Origin: Carettochelys insculpta
Taxonomy: Eukaryota; Chordata; Testudines; Carettochelyidae
DNA: 64,000 nt
Assembly (NCBI RefSeq): GCF_033958435.1
Contig: NC_134138.1
Span: 77,734,298 to 77,798,297, forward strand
Reading direction: 5' to 3'
The notes below the pieces were generated by a model. That model ran no database searches. It worked only from the letters and a program-made list of their open reading frames with translations, and was not told where the DNA came from. Of the stretch, positions 12,196 through 23,480 are shown one piece after another; the stretch's first letter is position 1, and each line of letters begins with the position of its first letter. The translations under genes were made by a program, and so were the position numbers.

Positions 12196-12830
12196 TTATG
12201 TCCTGCAGAATGACCTCTCTGTAACTCTAAACAGAAGGAAGAATCTGAATGACTCAACTCAGTTCAACTCTGTGGTCCTCTCAGGTGCTCTTTGGAGCAA
12301 TATAAACTACTCAATGGATACCAAAATCACCAGATTATCAATTTTGAATTAAATATCTAAACTCACTAACTATCATTTAATGATGTGTTTATCTAGGCAA
12401 GTTTGGGGGCCTGTGTGTGGCTGAAATGATGTGATTAAGAGATTAAAATGAGTTGAAGGCTTATAAGCAGGAGAGAATGCTACAGAAATATATGTAATTT
12501 ACTGTGAAAATTGTATAGTCTGCCTGAACATCTGTCACTTGTAGATGTTAATTGATAAGTGAAGTATTCTGAAACCTTTAATCAAAAACTCAGTTATGCT
12601 CAAATTAAATTAATGTAAAATGCTAGGTGATTAGCAGTGTAGTCTAATTTAATGTCAATTACTTCTGTGTGCTTTTATGGTACATTAAGGTGCCCAGACA
12701 TTCCAGTTTTATTATGAGAGTTTTAAGGTACTTACTGTTTCAGAGTATTAAAATGTCAATTAAAATTTCTGCTTTCAAAGTACATTTGTCCATCCACTTC
12801 CTCCTTTGCGTGCACTGAAACATGCAACTC

Positions 12831-12836
<6 letters not shown>
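12196..12836. other. no recognisable feature
   Basis: AT-rich spacer without coding or repeat signal that I can name. Confidence 0.45.

Positions 12837-12872
<36 letters not shown>
12837..12872. repeat. (GA)n microsatellite
   Basis: About 18 uninterrupted GA dinucleotides. The serine/leucine-rich open frame crossing it on the minus strand is an artefact of the repeat. Confidence 0.97.
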
Positions 12873-12876
<4 letters not shown>

Positions 12877-13985
12877 TCTGTCGTGCACTATCACAGGGTG
12901 ACATGGAAGGAGATATTGGGAACAGTGGAAAATAAACACAGCAATAGTCTTCTTTGAATACTTGCTCATGTTGATTCCATTCTAGGTGTGCACATACCCA
13001 AGTGTAGTCATCAAGGATTTTTCCCTTAGTAGTATCCGCAGGGTTGGTTGCATGTCGTGCCCCTTGAGTGTTGCATGCATTCATCGGTATATGAGGTCCA
13101 CTAGCCCTATGTCCTCAGTTCTTTCTTTCCACTCAGGATGGATAGTTGGAGCAACTTTCTTTGTATAGCAAGGGGTAGCAGTTTTGTCTCTTTTCACTTC
13201 AAACCTTGGGCTTTTGTAAGTAGTTTGTTTATAGTAGGGAAAGTAGAGTGATTGTTAAATGTAGTTGGAAGACAGTGTCCAAACAGGGACTTTGTCTTAG
13301 TTAGGGTATAAGCCTTAGTGGGACTGCAATGGGAGTCACTAACAGCCTGTGACCTCTCTTTCCCCAGAGCATGCAATGAATTGCATGAATGAATGTGTGG
13401 CATATCTGTGAAAACATTTGACCCAGGACCCAGAAAAAGCACAATATCTATTTGAGGGGTCTCCTGATGGGGGCTGCCCTCTGACTGGCTTCCAAACCAT
13501 CCCATCCAGGCACCACTCCTAGTATCTCGGTCTCAGTGCCTAGTATAGCTCCCAGCATTAGGCTCCAGTTGGCATCACTTTCCATTGCTGCTGCCCAGAA
13601 AGAATACCAAGAAACAAAGTTCAGTGGGCAAGAAACACCCTGGTGTATTGGGAAAAAGGCCCAGTTTGGCTGCCCAGCTACAATGGAGCTACAAAGATGT
13701 ATCTCTTTAGTAGTGACCCTGAGCCTTACAAACTCAACTGATTCCTTGGAGCAACAGGGGATTCGGATTCATGGTGAGATTGATGCCTCCCTAGGATCCC
13801 CAGTGCCTAAACAGCAGAGGCCCCTACAGTGGCATGGGCATGGGAAGCGGAAACGGCTGCTTACAAAGGCAAACCAGCTGCCAAGAGACCCAGAGGGCAG
13901 TTGAGCACCACCAATCTCCTGAGCCAAGGCACCACTCTCCATCTCCATGCCACAGATCTCTAGCATCTCCTTCTATACCCTATAT
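12873..13985. other. no gene; possible unclassified interspersed repeat at 12940-13530
   Basis: The part beginning near TTGATTCCATTCTAGGTGTGCAC resembles a repeat I associate with reptile genomes, but no termini or target duplication can be defined. The open frames here (13194-13505 minus, 13536-13904 plus) show no known domain. Confidence 0.35.
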
Positions 13986-14080
13986 CTATATGGGTTTGGT
14001 CCTGCTTAGAGCAGGGGTCTGGACTTGATGACTTCTTTAGGTCTCTTGCAGCTCTATTGTTCTATGATTCTTTGATTCTC
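13986..14080 (+). mobile_element. CR1 3' end fragment
   Basis: GGGGTCTGGACTTGATGACT, GTCTCTTGCAGCTCTA and the tail TTCTATGATTCTTTGATTCT form the last 90 bases of a CR1 element in sense orientation. Confidence 0.85.
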
Positions 14081-14885
14081 AAGGGTTTTCCCTTTATTAC
14101 CAACACTACATTTGCAGTCTCTGTCTTCTTGAGGCAGGTCACCAAATGCAGGTGCTGGTCTTCATAATATTGGTCTTCATCCATCCTTCCGCTGGTGGTC
14201 ATCTTGTAGCAAGTCCCCATTACCAGTATTGTGGGAATGATCTCTGTTGCAGTATCAGTCCCCGCAACCCCAGCTCCTGTTGTCCTGTTCAAAGCAGTGG
14301 TCTCCAGTGGCGATGGTCAGCTAACAAATGCAGGCATCCATGACTCCTCCATGGTCACAGGAAGGGGATTTCTCCAGAATGAAAGGATAGCTTAGCCCTT
14401 TGCCAAGGTGTCACCAGCACAAATGGGAACCAGAGGCTGGGTCAACTTATACAACGATGCCTTGGCAGCATGACCAGTGGCCAGTGCAGTGGCCCTATTG
14501 GAGTGATGTTGGATATGGCTGTGATGCCATTTTCTTCTTGATGTCACTTTTCAGCCACCACCTTAGAGAAATTGACCATATCAGTGACACAGTGCTTGAT
14601 GCAGACAATGCACTCTGAGGTTGGGGTAGAGGATCCAGTTCCCACCCCAAAATCCCCTTCTCCCCTGTGAGATTAAGTCCTCGTTCCCAGATGAGGATTT
14701 ATGGATCCTCAAGAAGCTGCCCACTGGATGATTTTAAAGAACACCAGGCCCTTCTCTGATGGGTGGCTGAGAATTGGTCCTAGAGGTGAAGGAGGCTGCC
14801 TTGCAGATGAACACCTAGTTGAATGTGATTTTGGCCCGCACCCCTCCCCACTCCACCTCACCCTATCCCTTCCCCTAGCTTTTCA
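14081..14885. other. no recognisable feature
   Basis: Mixed-composition sequence with overlapping short open frames on both strands and no identifiable domain. It could be a worn transposon interior. Confidence 0.4.
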
Positions 14886-15150
14886 GGGGAGCTAGAAGGA
14901 ACACCAGCACAGCTGCCACCCAGTTCCCAGCTCCCTGAGGCCTGGGGAAGCGAGGAGTAACACAGACATGACTGCCACCTGGTTCCCAACACCCCACAGC
15001 TCAGGGGAGCCAGGGGAAGCACTGTGGCTGCCTCCCTGTTCCCAGAGCCCCACGGCGTGGGGCAGCCAAGAAGGTCTGCTGCAGGGATGGCAGCCCTGTT
15101 CCTGGTGCCCCAAGGCATGGGGAAGCCTGGGAGCTGCCCCTCCCAGGGTG
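14886..15150. repeat. GC-rich minisatellite, about 60-bp period
   Basis: About four diverged units share the pattern CTGCCACC(C/T)(A/G)GTTCCCA followed about 20 bases later by GGGGAAGC or GGGGCAGC. Both strands stay open for over 60 codons because of composition. A similar minisatellite lies at 2200-2935. Confidence 0.65.
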
Positions 15151-15441
15151 TCCCATATTTAGGCTGTGGAAATATGGTCATCCTACATATCACATATCAC
15201 ATATCTTGGAGTGGCTCAGTGCTGCCTCCCTCAGCTGCTTCTTACTACATACTGCTTACTTACATACATATACATATGCCATGTGTGCTCAAAAGCCTTG
15301 CATATGATCCACCAGCTGGTGGAATGAAGAGTTCCCTAGTTGTAGGGAAAGGGTATTCCCTCCCTGAGACTTGGAGACTTGGAATAGCTACCACTACTAG
15401 CCTTCCTCCCTGCAATTAGGATGCCTGCCCATGAACACTAA

Positions 15442-15656
15442 GGCCGTTTCTAGACATGCCACTGGAAGATTCCCCCAGGGGTCATGCTTCTAAACGGCGT
15501 TTTGGAGTCCAGAAGAACATCTTCTGGACTTCAAATCACATGACCTTATGCTAATGAGGCATGGGGAATTTGCATCCAAACCTCATTAGTATATTTTGGG
15601 CTGTTTTATTAAATAGCATGCCACTTTTGAAGAAAATGGCATGTGTAGAAACAATC
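15442..15656. mobile_element. MITE with TAA target duplication
   Basis: Starts GGCCGTTTCTAGACATGCCA and ends TGGCATGTGTAGAAACAATC, an imperfect inverted terminal repeat of about 20 bp. It is flanked by TAA at 15439-15441 and 15657-15659. A 3-bp TAA/TTA duplication is typical of the PIF/Harbinger superfamily. It has no coding capacity. Confidence 0.75.
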
Positions 15657-15702
15657 TAAATGTTTTAATGCAGGAAAAGGCAAACTGATCTTCTTGGAAC
15701 AA

Positions 15703-15890
15703 GTATCAGAGAGGTAGCTGAGTTAGTCTGTATATTCAAAAACAACAAGAAGTCCTGTGGCACCTTATAGACTAACATATTTTGGAACATAAGCTTTCGT
15801 GATGAAGAAGGTCTTTGCCTATGGATGCTTATGCTTCAAAATATCTGTTAGTCTATAAGGTGCCACTGGACTTCTTGTTCTTCTTGGAAC
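15703..15890. mobile_element. inverted pair of Penelope-like element tails
   Basis: The left half is antisense PLE tail (CAAGAAGTCCTGTGGCACCT, then AAGCTTTCGTGATG) and the right half is sense tail (GGTCTTTGCC, GCTTATGCTTC, TAGTCTATAAGGTGCCACTG). They meet near 15803. The tail identity comes from the full PLE at 46979-48417, whose 3' end carries the same motifs. A similar inverted junction is at 24371-24490. Confidence 0.75.
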
Positions 15891-15939
15891 AGGGAATGCA
15901 GGCTTGTTCTGAAAATCAGGGTGTTGTATGATGCAATGC

Positions 15940-16330
15940 AGGGATCCTTAAAAGTGTTTATGGGTCATGGTGGAAACTGAACTCTTGCTGAGCTCCCAGT
16001 GTGATGCTGCCGCCAAAGGGGCTGATGGGATCCTTGGATGCATAAAAGAGGGGAGTGGGGAGTTGAAGCAGTGCAAGGCTTTTTCCTCAGCACCTGGCAC
16101 AGGTGAATCAGACAGCAGCCAGTGCTGGGGTCCACATTTCAATAAAAGGGCTGTTCTAAATTTGAGAAGATGCAGATAAGAGCCAGAAACAGAGGTTGGA
16201 GAAAACGCTGGACATTGAGAGAGACTTCAAGATCTTCATTGATTTGATTTATTTTACAAAAAAATGATCAAGCAAAGAGCTTCATGTCCAGAAAATCCCA
16301 GGGATGAATGGGCTCTGTAAGGTAGTAGAG
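15940..16330 (+). mobile_element. CR1 fragment, older subfamily
   Basis: Segments such as TCATGGTGGAAACTGAACTC, GATCCTTGGATGCATAAAAG, CTGGACATTGAGAGAGACTT and TTCAAGATCTTCATTGATTT follow the 3' third of CR1 ORF2 in order, with many indels. No open frame remains. Confidence 0.6.
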
Positions 16331-16642
16331 GAAGGCCAAGGAAAGCCCCGTGGATGGAAACTTTGAAGAAAGAGTGTCCACAAATGTCCAGAAAGTCCAT
16401 ATAGTGTGTATGCATTGCCTTAGCTGTGTTTGACTATCTCAGCAATGCATTGTGGGTACCTATTCCACAGTGCCTGTAGCCCCATTGAATTCTGGGTTTT
16501 TCCCTCCTGTGTTATGGGAAAAAATGTGCCGCAAGTGCTTATGGGTGTCCAGTGTTATAATTCCAGAGTGTAATCACTCCCTTACCCTCTGCCCCATCCC
16601 ACTGTTGGAAAACAAAAAGCTGAAGGAATTTCACGCTATTTT

Positions 16643-17445
16643 TTGGACCAATTTCCTAAAACCTTCCCCTGGGTCATGCCATTTCATGGCGCTAGCATGG
16701 ATCTTGAACAGGTTAGAGCCATTGCACAGTGTGTTATGGCCGCTTCCAGAAGCGTCATTCAGTATTTTATTAGACAAAGCCAGTGGGAGAATGAGGTGGA
16801 TGTGGAAGATTCAGATGACATTGGAGGTCAGGAGACCAAGAATGCAGAGCTACTGACTGTCCTGGATATATTGCATGCAGTGGAGCACTGGTTCTGGGGA
16901 TGTGAAACCAGTACACACTGGTGGGAACACATCATTTCGGAGGTCTGGAACAACCAGCAGTGACTGCAGAACTTCTGTATGCACATGGACAGTTTCATGC
17001 AACTTTGTGATTTGCTGTCCCTTTCTCTGAAGCACTGTGATACAAAAAAGAAACCTGCTTTGACTGCTCCAAAGCAAGTGGCAATTGCTCTGTGGAAGTT
17101 TGCAATGCCAAACAGCTACTGGTCAGTGAGAAATCAATTTTGGGTGGGCAGATTGACAGTGGAGGCCATAGTGATCCAGGGAGTCAAGGCAATCAATGCC
17201 CATCTGCTAAGGAAAACTGTGACTCTGGGAAATGTGCAGGACGTAGTGGACAACTTTGGTCACGTGGGGTTTCCTAACTGCAGTGGGGTGATAGATGGAG
17301 CACACATCCTTGTCCTGGTCCTGGACCACCTGGCCTCAGATTACATAAGCTGCCATGGGTACTCTTCCATGGTGTTACAGCGTTGGTGGGTCACAAAAGT
17401 CGTTTCACCAACTTTTACGTGGAACAGTCAGGAAAGCTCATGACA
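16643..17445 (+). pseudogene. Harbinger transposase, N-terminal and first catalytic part
   Basis: The frame 16979-17443 contains the helix-turn-helix-like stretch QVAIALWKFAMPNSYWSVRN (a common Harbinger block), then AINAHLLRKTVTLGNVQDVV and GHVGFPNCSGVIDGAHI, where the Asp of VIDGAHI is the first catalytic Asp of the DDE nuclease. Related harbinger/HARBI1-type proteins cut and paste the element with help from a MYB-like partner. The upstream frame 16643-16963 supplies an acidic N-terminal region and is separated by a stop. Coding sequence runs into AHD, probably the second catalytic Asp, exactly where the CR1 insertion begins. The gene is broken by frameshifts and two insertions. Confidence 0.85.
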
Positions 17446-18868
17446 TAGACTCATAGAATCATAGAACACTAGGACTGGAAGGGACCTCGAGAGGCCATCA
17501 AGTCAGGCCCCCTGCCCCAATGGCAGGACCAAGTACTATCTAAACCATCCCTGATAGATGTCTATGTAACCTGTTCTTAAATATCTCCAGCAATGGAGAT
17601 TCCACAACCTCCCTTGGCAATTTATTCCACTGTTTGACCGCCCTGACAGTTAGGAACTTTTTCCTAATGTCCAACCTAAACCTCCCTTGCTGCAGTTTAA
17701 GCCCGTTGCCGCTTGTTCTATCCTCAGAGGCCAAGAAGAACAAGTTTTCTCCTTCCTCCTTATGACTCCCTTTTAGATACCTGAAAATCGCTATCATGTC
17801 TCCCCTCAATCTTCTCTTTTCCAAACTAAACAAGCACAATTCTTTTAACCTTTTTTCATAGGCCACATTCTCTAGACCTTTAATCATTCTTGTTGCTCTT
17901 TTCTGGACACTCTCTAGTTTCTCCACATCTTTTTTGTAGTGCGGTGCCCAGAACTGGACACAATACTCCAGCTGAGGCCTAACCAGCGCAGAGTAGAGCG
18001 GAAGAATGACTTCTCGTGTCTTGTTCACAACACACCTGTTAATGCATCCCAGAATCATGTTTGCTTTTTTTTGCAACAGAATCACATATTGACATATTTA
18101 GCTTGTGGTCCACTATAATCCCTAGATCCCTTTCTGCTGTAGTCATTCCTAGACAGTCTCTCCCCGTTCTGTATGTGTGAAACTGATTGCTCCTTCCTAA
18201 GTGGAGCACTTTGCATTTGTCCTTATTAAACTTTATCCTGTTTACCTCAGACCATTTCTCCAATTTATCCAGATCATTTTGAATTATGTCCCTATCCTCC
18301 AAAGTAGTTGCAACCCCTCCCAACTTGGTATCATCTGCAAACTTAATAAGCATACTTTCTATGCCAATAACTAAATCATTGATGAAGACATTGAACAGAA
18401 CCGGTCCTAACACAGACCCCTGCGGAACCCCACTTTTTATACTTTTTCAGCGGGATTGAGAGCCATTAAGAACTACTCTCTGGGTACTGTTATCCAGCCA
18501 GTTATGCACCCACCTTATAGTAGCCTCATCTAAATTGTATTTGCCTAGTTTTTTGATAAGAATATCATAAGAGACCGTATCAAATGCTTTACTAAAGTCT
18601 AGGTAGACCACACCTACCGCTTCTCCCCTATCCACAAGGCTCATTATCCTATCAAAGAAAGTTATCAGATTAATTTGACAAGATTTGTTCTTTACAAACC
18701 CATGCTGGCTGTTTCCTATCACCTTACCACCTTCCAAAGTGCTTGCAGATGATTTCTTTAATTACCTGCTCCATTATCTTTCCTGTCACTGAAGTTAAGC
18801 TGACTGGCCTGTAGTTTCCTGGGTTATTCTTTTTTCCCTTTTTATAGATGGGCACTATATTTGCGTGT
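17446..18868 (-). mobile_element. CR1 LINE, antisense, inserted in the transposase gene
   Basis: The 3' tail (AGACTCATAGAATCATAGAA on the + strand) starts at 17446, and the 5'-truncated end lies near 18868. ORF2 pieces on the minus strand are 18447-18737 ([11 protein letters not shown]), 18039-18413 (FADD, GRSNQFHTYRTGRDC) and 17540-18085 ([10 protein letters not shown]). There are only a few breaks, so this is a relatively young CR1 of the same subfamily as 6846-9786. Removing it rejoins the transposase reading across the AHD region. Confidence 0.93.
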
Positions 18869-19192
18869 GAATCTTTAAAATTCAGGTCTGTACAGAAAGC
18901 TCCAGGATGTGACTTTCTTCCCAGACCAGAATATCAATATTGGCAATGTGGAGATGCCCACAGTGATACTGGGTGGTCCTGCTTAACCTCTGCTCCCTCG
19001 GCTCATGAAGCCATGCACAAGCACCCTAGACCGCAGCAAGGAGCACTTCAACTACATGCTGAGCAAATGCAGAATGGCAATGGAATGTGCCTTGGCCATT
19101 TGAAAGCCAGATTCAAGTGCCTTTTGACCCATTTGGACCTTTGTGAAGCCAACATCCCTGCTGTGGTTTCAGCATGCTGTTTTCTCCATAAC
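18869..19192 (+). pseudogene. Harbinger transposase, C-terminal catalytic part
   Basis: Directly after the CR1 the frame gives NSGLYRKLQDVTFFPD and, later, LMKPCTSTLDRSKEHFNYML and ECALGHLKARFKCLLTHLDL, ending CCFLHN. The Glu of ECALGHLK occupies the usual place of the third catalytic acidic residue. An in-frame stop and a frameshift lie between 18960 and 19010. The terminal HN is the last codon pair before the LTR insertion, and the frame resumes at 20326. Confidence 0.85.
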
Positions 19193-20325
19193 TGTAGTGC
19201 GTCACTATGGCCTCCTGCTGACTCAGAGGCAGAGGAGGCTGCGCAGAGGCCCTGGTGGGAGGGCCTGGAGCCAGAACACCAGTGGCCTGCCTCTCAGAGG
19301 GCGGGGCCTAGGGCTAGAAGAGCCAAGGGCAGGGCTCAGGACCCATTAAAACCTGGGCCTCCGGGCAGGGAGGAAGCGCCTGCGCGAGCTCCCTGGCGCC
19401 AGGGGCAGAGGGCCTGTCGCCGCCTGGCCTGGCCGGGCTGGAGGAGCAAGCCCCCAGCGGCCCCAAGCAACCACGGATCCAGATGCCCCAGGGGGCCTAC
19501 CCAGACTTCCCAGACCTGCCAGGATCCTCACACCGGTGGAGACCCCCTGCCTTGGAGGAAACCCCGGAAGCGGCCAGTTCAGCGAGGGTGAGTGACCACG
19601 AGGCCCCAGGAGTGGCCTGCCCCAGAGTCCCAGTGGACCCCTGCAGCCCCCAGGCCCAGGATCGCCTCGGGCCCACCATGCTACCGCCGCCAGACTATCC
19701 CAATGACATCGACATGAGCGACTGGCCGGAGCCCCCGAAGGTGGACGATTTGGAGGAGACCGACCCCGTGGGACCCCCCTGACCAGATGGACTGGGACCT
19801 TCCCCCGGTGGAGGTCGAGGTAGGAAGTGGCCCGGGGAACGATGCTCCCAAACCCATGGCAGTGTGTTGCGGCCTGGATTCCCACTGCCATGGTTGTGTG
19901 TGAGTGACCCCCAGGGCCCCGGGCCGGGTTGCAGTGGAGTGGGAGGGCCTGCGACCCCCTACCCCTTCCTTGACAGGGCCAGCCTGTGCTGGGCCTGTGC
20001 TCAAACCCTTGTGCTGTTGCCCTGCCCCAAACTGAGGGCTGGGCCGGTGCTCAAACCCTTGTGCTGCTGCCCCGCCCCGAACTGAGGTCTGGGCCTGTAC
20101 TGTGTTACCACTGTGAACTGCTGTCCCGCCCTAGACTGAGGGCTGGGCCGGGATTGTGTTACAACTGTGAACTGCTGCCCCGCCCCGAACTGAGGGCTGG
20201 GCCTTTATTGTATTACAATGGTGAACCGATGCCCCGCCCCGAACTGAGGGCTGGGCCAGTGTTATAACCCTTTTTTGGTTGCCACCCGCCCTAGGCCAAG
20301 GGCTGGGAGTCCCAGGACTCGTACA
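19193..20325 (+). mobile_element. solo LTR inserted in Harbinger, perfect 5-bp TSD
   Basis: The block begins TGTAGTGCGTCAC and ends CTCGTACA, flanked by ATAAC at 19188-19192 and 20326-20330. Deleting it together with one ATAAC restores the transposase frame, which proves both ends. It is the inverted homologue of 1059-2039. A CATTAAAAC TATA-like motif lies at 19344-19352. The 1133-bp length exceeds the other copy's 981 bp mostly because it has about five rather than three 54-bp repeats. Confidence 0.88.
19990..20275 (+). repeat. 54-bp tandem repeats inside the LTR
   Basis: Five units each end in a variant of CCCGCCCCGAACTGAGGGCT followed by GGGCC. The three central units also share ACTGTGAACTGCTG. 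The homologous LTR at 1059-2039 has about three units (1140-1290), so copy number differs between insertions. Confidence 0.85.
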
Positions 20326-20441
20326 ATAACATTTGTACATCAGAGGGGGAAAAGTTCATGCCAGCCTGGGTGGCAGAGGCAGAAGTCCTAGGCAGTTTTT
20401 ATGAACAACCAGACACTAGGCAATCAGTAATCCACATATAG
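20326..20441 (+). pseudogene. Harbinger transposase, C-terminal tail after the LTR
   Basis: Joined to the HN codons before the LTR, the frame reads ICTSEGEKFMPAWVAEAEV and continues to a TAG stop at 20439-20441. The HNICxxxG start is the usual Harbinger C-terminal signature. The continuity across the insertion shows that the LTR arrived after the gene was in place. Confidence 0.8.
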
Positions 20442-20599
20442 AAATAACAAAAATCAGGGAGTTTTATGAATAGCTTTACGAATTAGTAGACAGCCACATG
20501 AATTTGTTGCATTTAACAATGACATGTGCTTGACTCTTATGAAAGCATCTCCGATTGCCCCCCACCCCATGTGAACCAATAAACAATACTGTGGTTTTC

Positions 20600-21176
20600 A
20601 CAAAAACATTCATTTTAGTTAGGTGTGTGAGGCTTAAGGGTAGGAAAAAGAAGGGCATCCTGGCATTAAGTGTGGGGAATGTGAGGCTTTTGCAGTCTGG
20701 AGAGGTCCCGGGTTTGGACAGCTGGAAATGCCGACACTGCAGGAGCCCCTTTGTACCAGGAGGGAGGTGAATTTCTGCTTCTCAGACAAATGGGCTGGCA
20801 GGGAGCCTGTTCCTGTCCCTGATCTGGAAAGGGCAATGGTAGGGAGAGCAAGAGCCTGTTGGAGTTGGGATACAATTTAAATGCCACGTATTACAAGAAG
20901 GGGAACCTGCTCTCTGGACCCACCTTCTCACCCTGCAAGTAACTGAACATTGCAGTGGTAACTCAAGTACTTCACAGCTCATTTGATCCTTGTTTAGTGT
21001 GTTCTATGCAGTACTATGTTACAAACGTCTCTAAGACCATAACCATTGTAAAAGTAAGTAATTGTGATATTTATAAGTAATTGATTCAAGTGAAAAAAGT
21101 GGGTGTGCTGTGGAAATGTTTGTCTCATTTAAGTGAGCCATGTTACTAAAAAGGTCGGGAGCCACTGCCCTAGAGA
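20600..21176. mobile_element. probable worn DNA transposon
   Basis: The ends GTGTGTGAGGCTTAAGGGT and GGTCGGGAGCCACTGCCCTAG resemble the ends of a common reptile hAT-like repeat. No transposase and no target duplication could be found. Tentative. Confidence 0.3.
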
Positions 21177-23480
21177 AGACTGAATGTCCCTATCTCCTTT
21201 CCCCTTCCTTTTGGAGGCCAGCCGAAGAGCTGCAAAGAGAGTACAGAGGCTTTCAGCAGAAAGAACAGCTTGAAGTATGATGTGATGTTCAGTAGCTGCC
21301 TCATTGGCTTAAGCTCCCCTCTAGCAAGCCCTTAGCTGTCTAGCAGGGGAAGGTTTGGTCTTCATCAGGCAGTCCCAGCTTTCTAAAGAATGGGAGGGGA
21401 TGAGTGTCAGAAATATTCCCAATCACAGCTGCTTCCCATTTACTACTCCCTTTGCCTCTCCAGTCCACATCTGCTGTTACTGAAAGCAGTGTGTTTCTCA
21501 CTGAAATTGACCATTCATTCACCTTAGCCTTCCTGGTTATGAAAAATGATATTCACTAAACAAACTGAATTTCAGCACAATTCAAATCACACCCCTGTCA
21601 TTATGCTCAAGAGTTGGTAATTACGTAAGTAAGTCTCAGATGGACACAGCAGTGCTCGGATGTTTAAGTGAAGTAATTTTTTGAAAATAAATGAAGATGT
21701 ACGTGCTGTTTTCAATTATAGTATTTTTCAAAAGTGGAGAAAAATGAAGGCTAGAGTGAGGGTTCAGGGGTGATGAGGGGCTGGGGGTGTGTGGCTTAGG
21801 ACAGAGAGTCAGTGGGTGCTCAAAGCAGGTGTTGGTGGAGGTGCAGAAGTTAGGGCAGGGGGGGTCTCAGGGCAGGAGATTGAGGGTGTACTGTGGACCC
21901 CCATGGTGATGAGGGTGATGCTGCCACAGCAGCAGCTCCTCCTGGGAGCCCAGAGCAATTTTTCCCTGAGCAACAAAACTGATGCCCCAAATGAGTAAAC
22001 GAATGCTCTAAAATCCAGCATGGCAACAACAAAATATCACATGGAAATACAAAACTTGTGTTAGACTGAGATATTTAATGAGTAAAAGATAGCAAGTAAA
22101 TGTGTCATAGTTCATCCCAAGGTACCTCATCCCTCCTTCATTAGGATAAAATTATTGACTGCAGTGTTGTAAAGAGTGTTGTTTATTTACCTTTATGTGT
22201 CTAGCCAGCTACACTGGGGAATGGAAAGTCATAATTTGCTCCTGTCTCCTCCCCACTTCTCCACAGAGGGAAGTAATGGTTATACAATTCCTGTGCTCTG
22301 CTCAGGACCCAGGTCCAAACTAAAGTAACCTTTTTGTGATGCAGTACAGGGGATGGAATCTATGTTCTTCCTACTGTTAGAACTGGAGACAATTTATATA
22401 TTATTTTATTCAACAAAATCAAAGTAAGCACAAGAACTTAAGAGAGGGCTTATTCCTGCAAAGTACTGAGAGCCATCCTCTCCTATTGACTTCATGGGAA
22501 ATGAGTAGGGCCCTACCAGAATCACAGCCATGCAAAATGTGTCACAGATGATGAAATCTGGTGTCCTCCCAGGAAATCTGGTCTTTTGTGTGCTTGTAGC
22601 TGTTAGTATACAGATTTCATGGGGGAGTACTGTGTTTCTGCAGTTGGGGGTCCTGACCCAAATGGGAGATGAGAGTGATCACAAAGTTATTTTAGAAGGG
22701 TTGCACTATTGCCACCCTTATTTCACAGCTGGACAATGGGAGAGCAGTGGTTGTAATGTTGGCTGGGAGCACAGCTCTGAAGGCAGGAACCTGCCAGGAG
22801 CAGTACAGAAGGGTAATAATACCATATACATGTTCCACTTGCCTCTGAAATGCTGCTTTTGGAGCTGGGGGTGGCAGAGTGGCAGCTGCTGACTAAGGGC
22901 CCTGCTGTACAAGGATTTACAGCTAGCAGCATCTTTACTTCTGTCCTGCTGCTCCAGTGTTCCAAATCAATTCTTTCTTCTTTGCCTTCTGTCTGGTTAG
23001 GAAACACATTTTTCACTTACTTGAATACCAATATGTCCATTGCAATCCTCACATATATTCTGTAATACATCCCCCAACTGCTACTTAAGATTCCATTGGT
23101 GTTCACTTAGATTTGTATAATTGTTGTAGTACGGACTTCCGTACTGCCCAGATCTAGATCAGTGGACTCTTTGTACTCTCCACACACATAGTACGGGAAG
23201 CCCTGCTGGAAGAGCTTAACATTCGGGGCGAGAAGAAATGGGAGAAAAGTGTTGTCATTCCAGTCCTACAGATGGGGATCTGAGGTAAGGAGATATTGTC
23301 ATATTCCCGAGGCCACCCAGGAAGTCTGTGTCAGACTTGAAAATTGAACCTTGATTTCTTAGTCTTAAAACGGAGCCTTACACAAAAGATCCCCCTTACT
23401 CCAAAGGCAGCATAGCAGTTCAGTTTGCAAAGGTGGAAATTAAAACCCCTCTTCTTCTAGTTTTTCTCCTTCTTTCCTAG
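21177..23480. other. no gene; GC-rich patch and possible old repeat
   Basis: 21740-22000 is a purine-rich, G-rich stretch like the interiors of worn hAT-like elements. 22500-22930, which includes GGGCCCTACCAGAATCACAG, resembles an old sauropsid interspersed repeat of unknown class. The rest is AT-rich spacer. If the peroxidasin-like gene is real, this is intron upstream of the Ig exon. Confidence 0.35.

Larger units (their letters stand above)
16400..20441 (+). mobile_element. Harbinger DNA transposon, interrupted by CR1 and a solo LTR
   Basis: A PIF/Harbinger-type transposase gene runs left to right in three pieces (16643-17445, 18869-19192, 20326-20441). It is split by an antisense CR1 and then by an LTR. 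Its 5' flank (GCAATGCATTGTGGGTACCT and nearby) matches the left part of the element at 26018-28245, so the two belong to one family. The element's own termini could not be located with confidence. Confidence 0.8.

Noticed and set aside
12740..13084. 114-codon minus-strand frame with a Ser-Leu run
   Set aside because: The run is the (GA)n microsatellite, and the rest has no recognised domain.
19990..20275. CRISPR-like array
   Set aside because: The 54-bp units are contiguous with no unique spacers and belong to an LTR in a vertebrate genome.
1059..20325. Two LTRs as the ends of one 19-kb provirus
   Set aside because: They are in opposite orientation, have different 5-bp duplications, and the DNA between them is CR1, MITEs and spacer.
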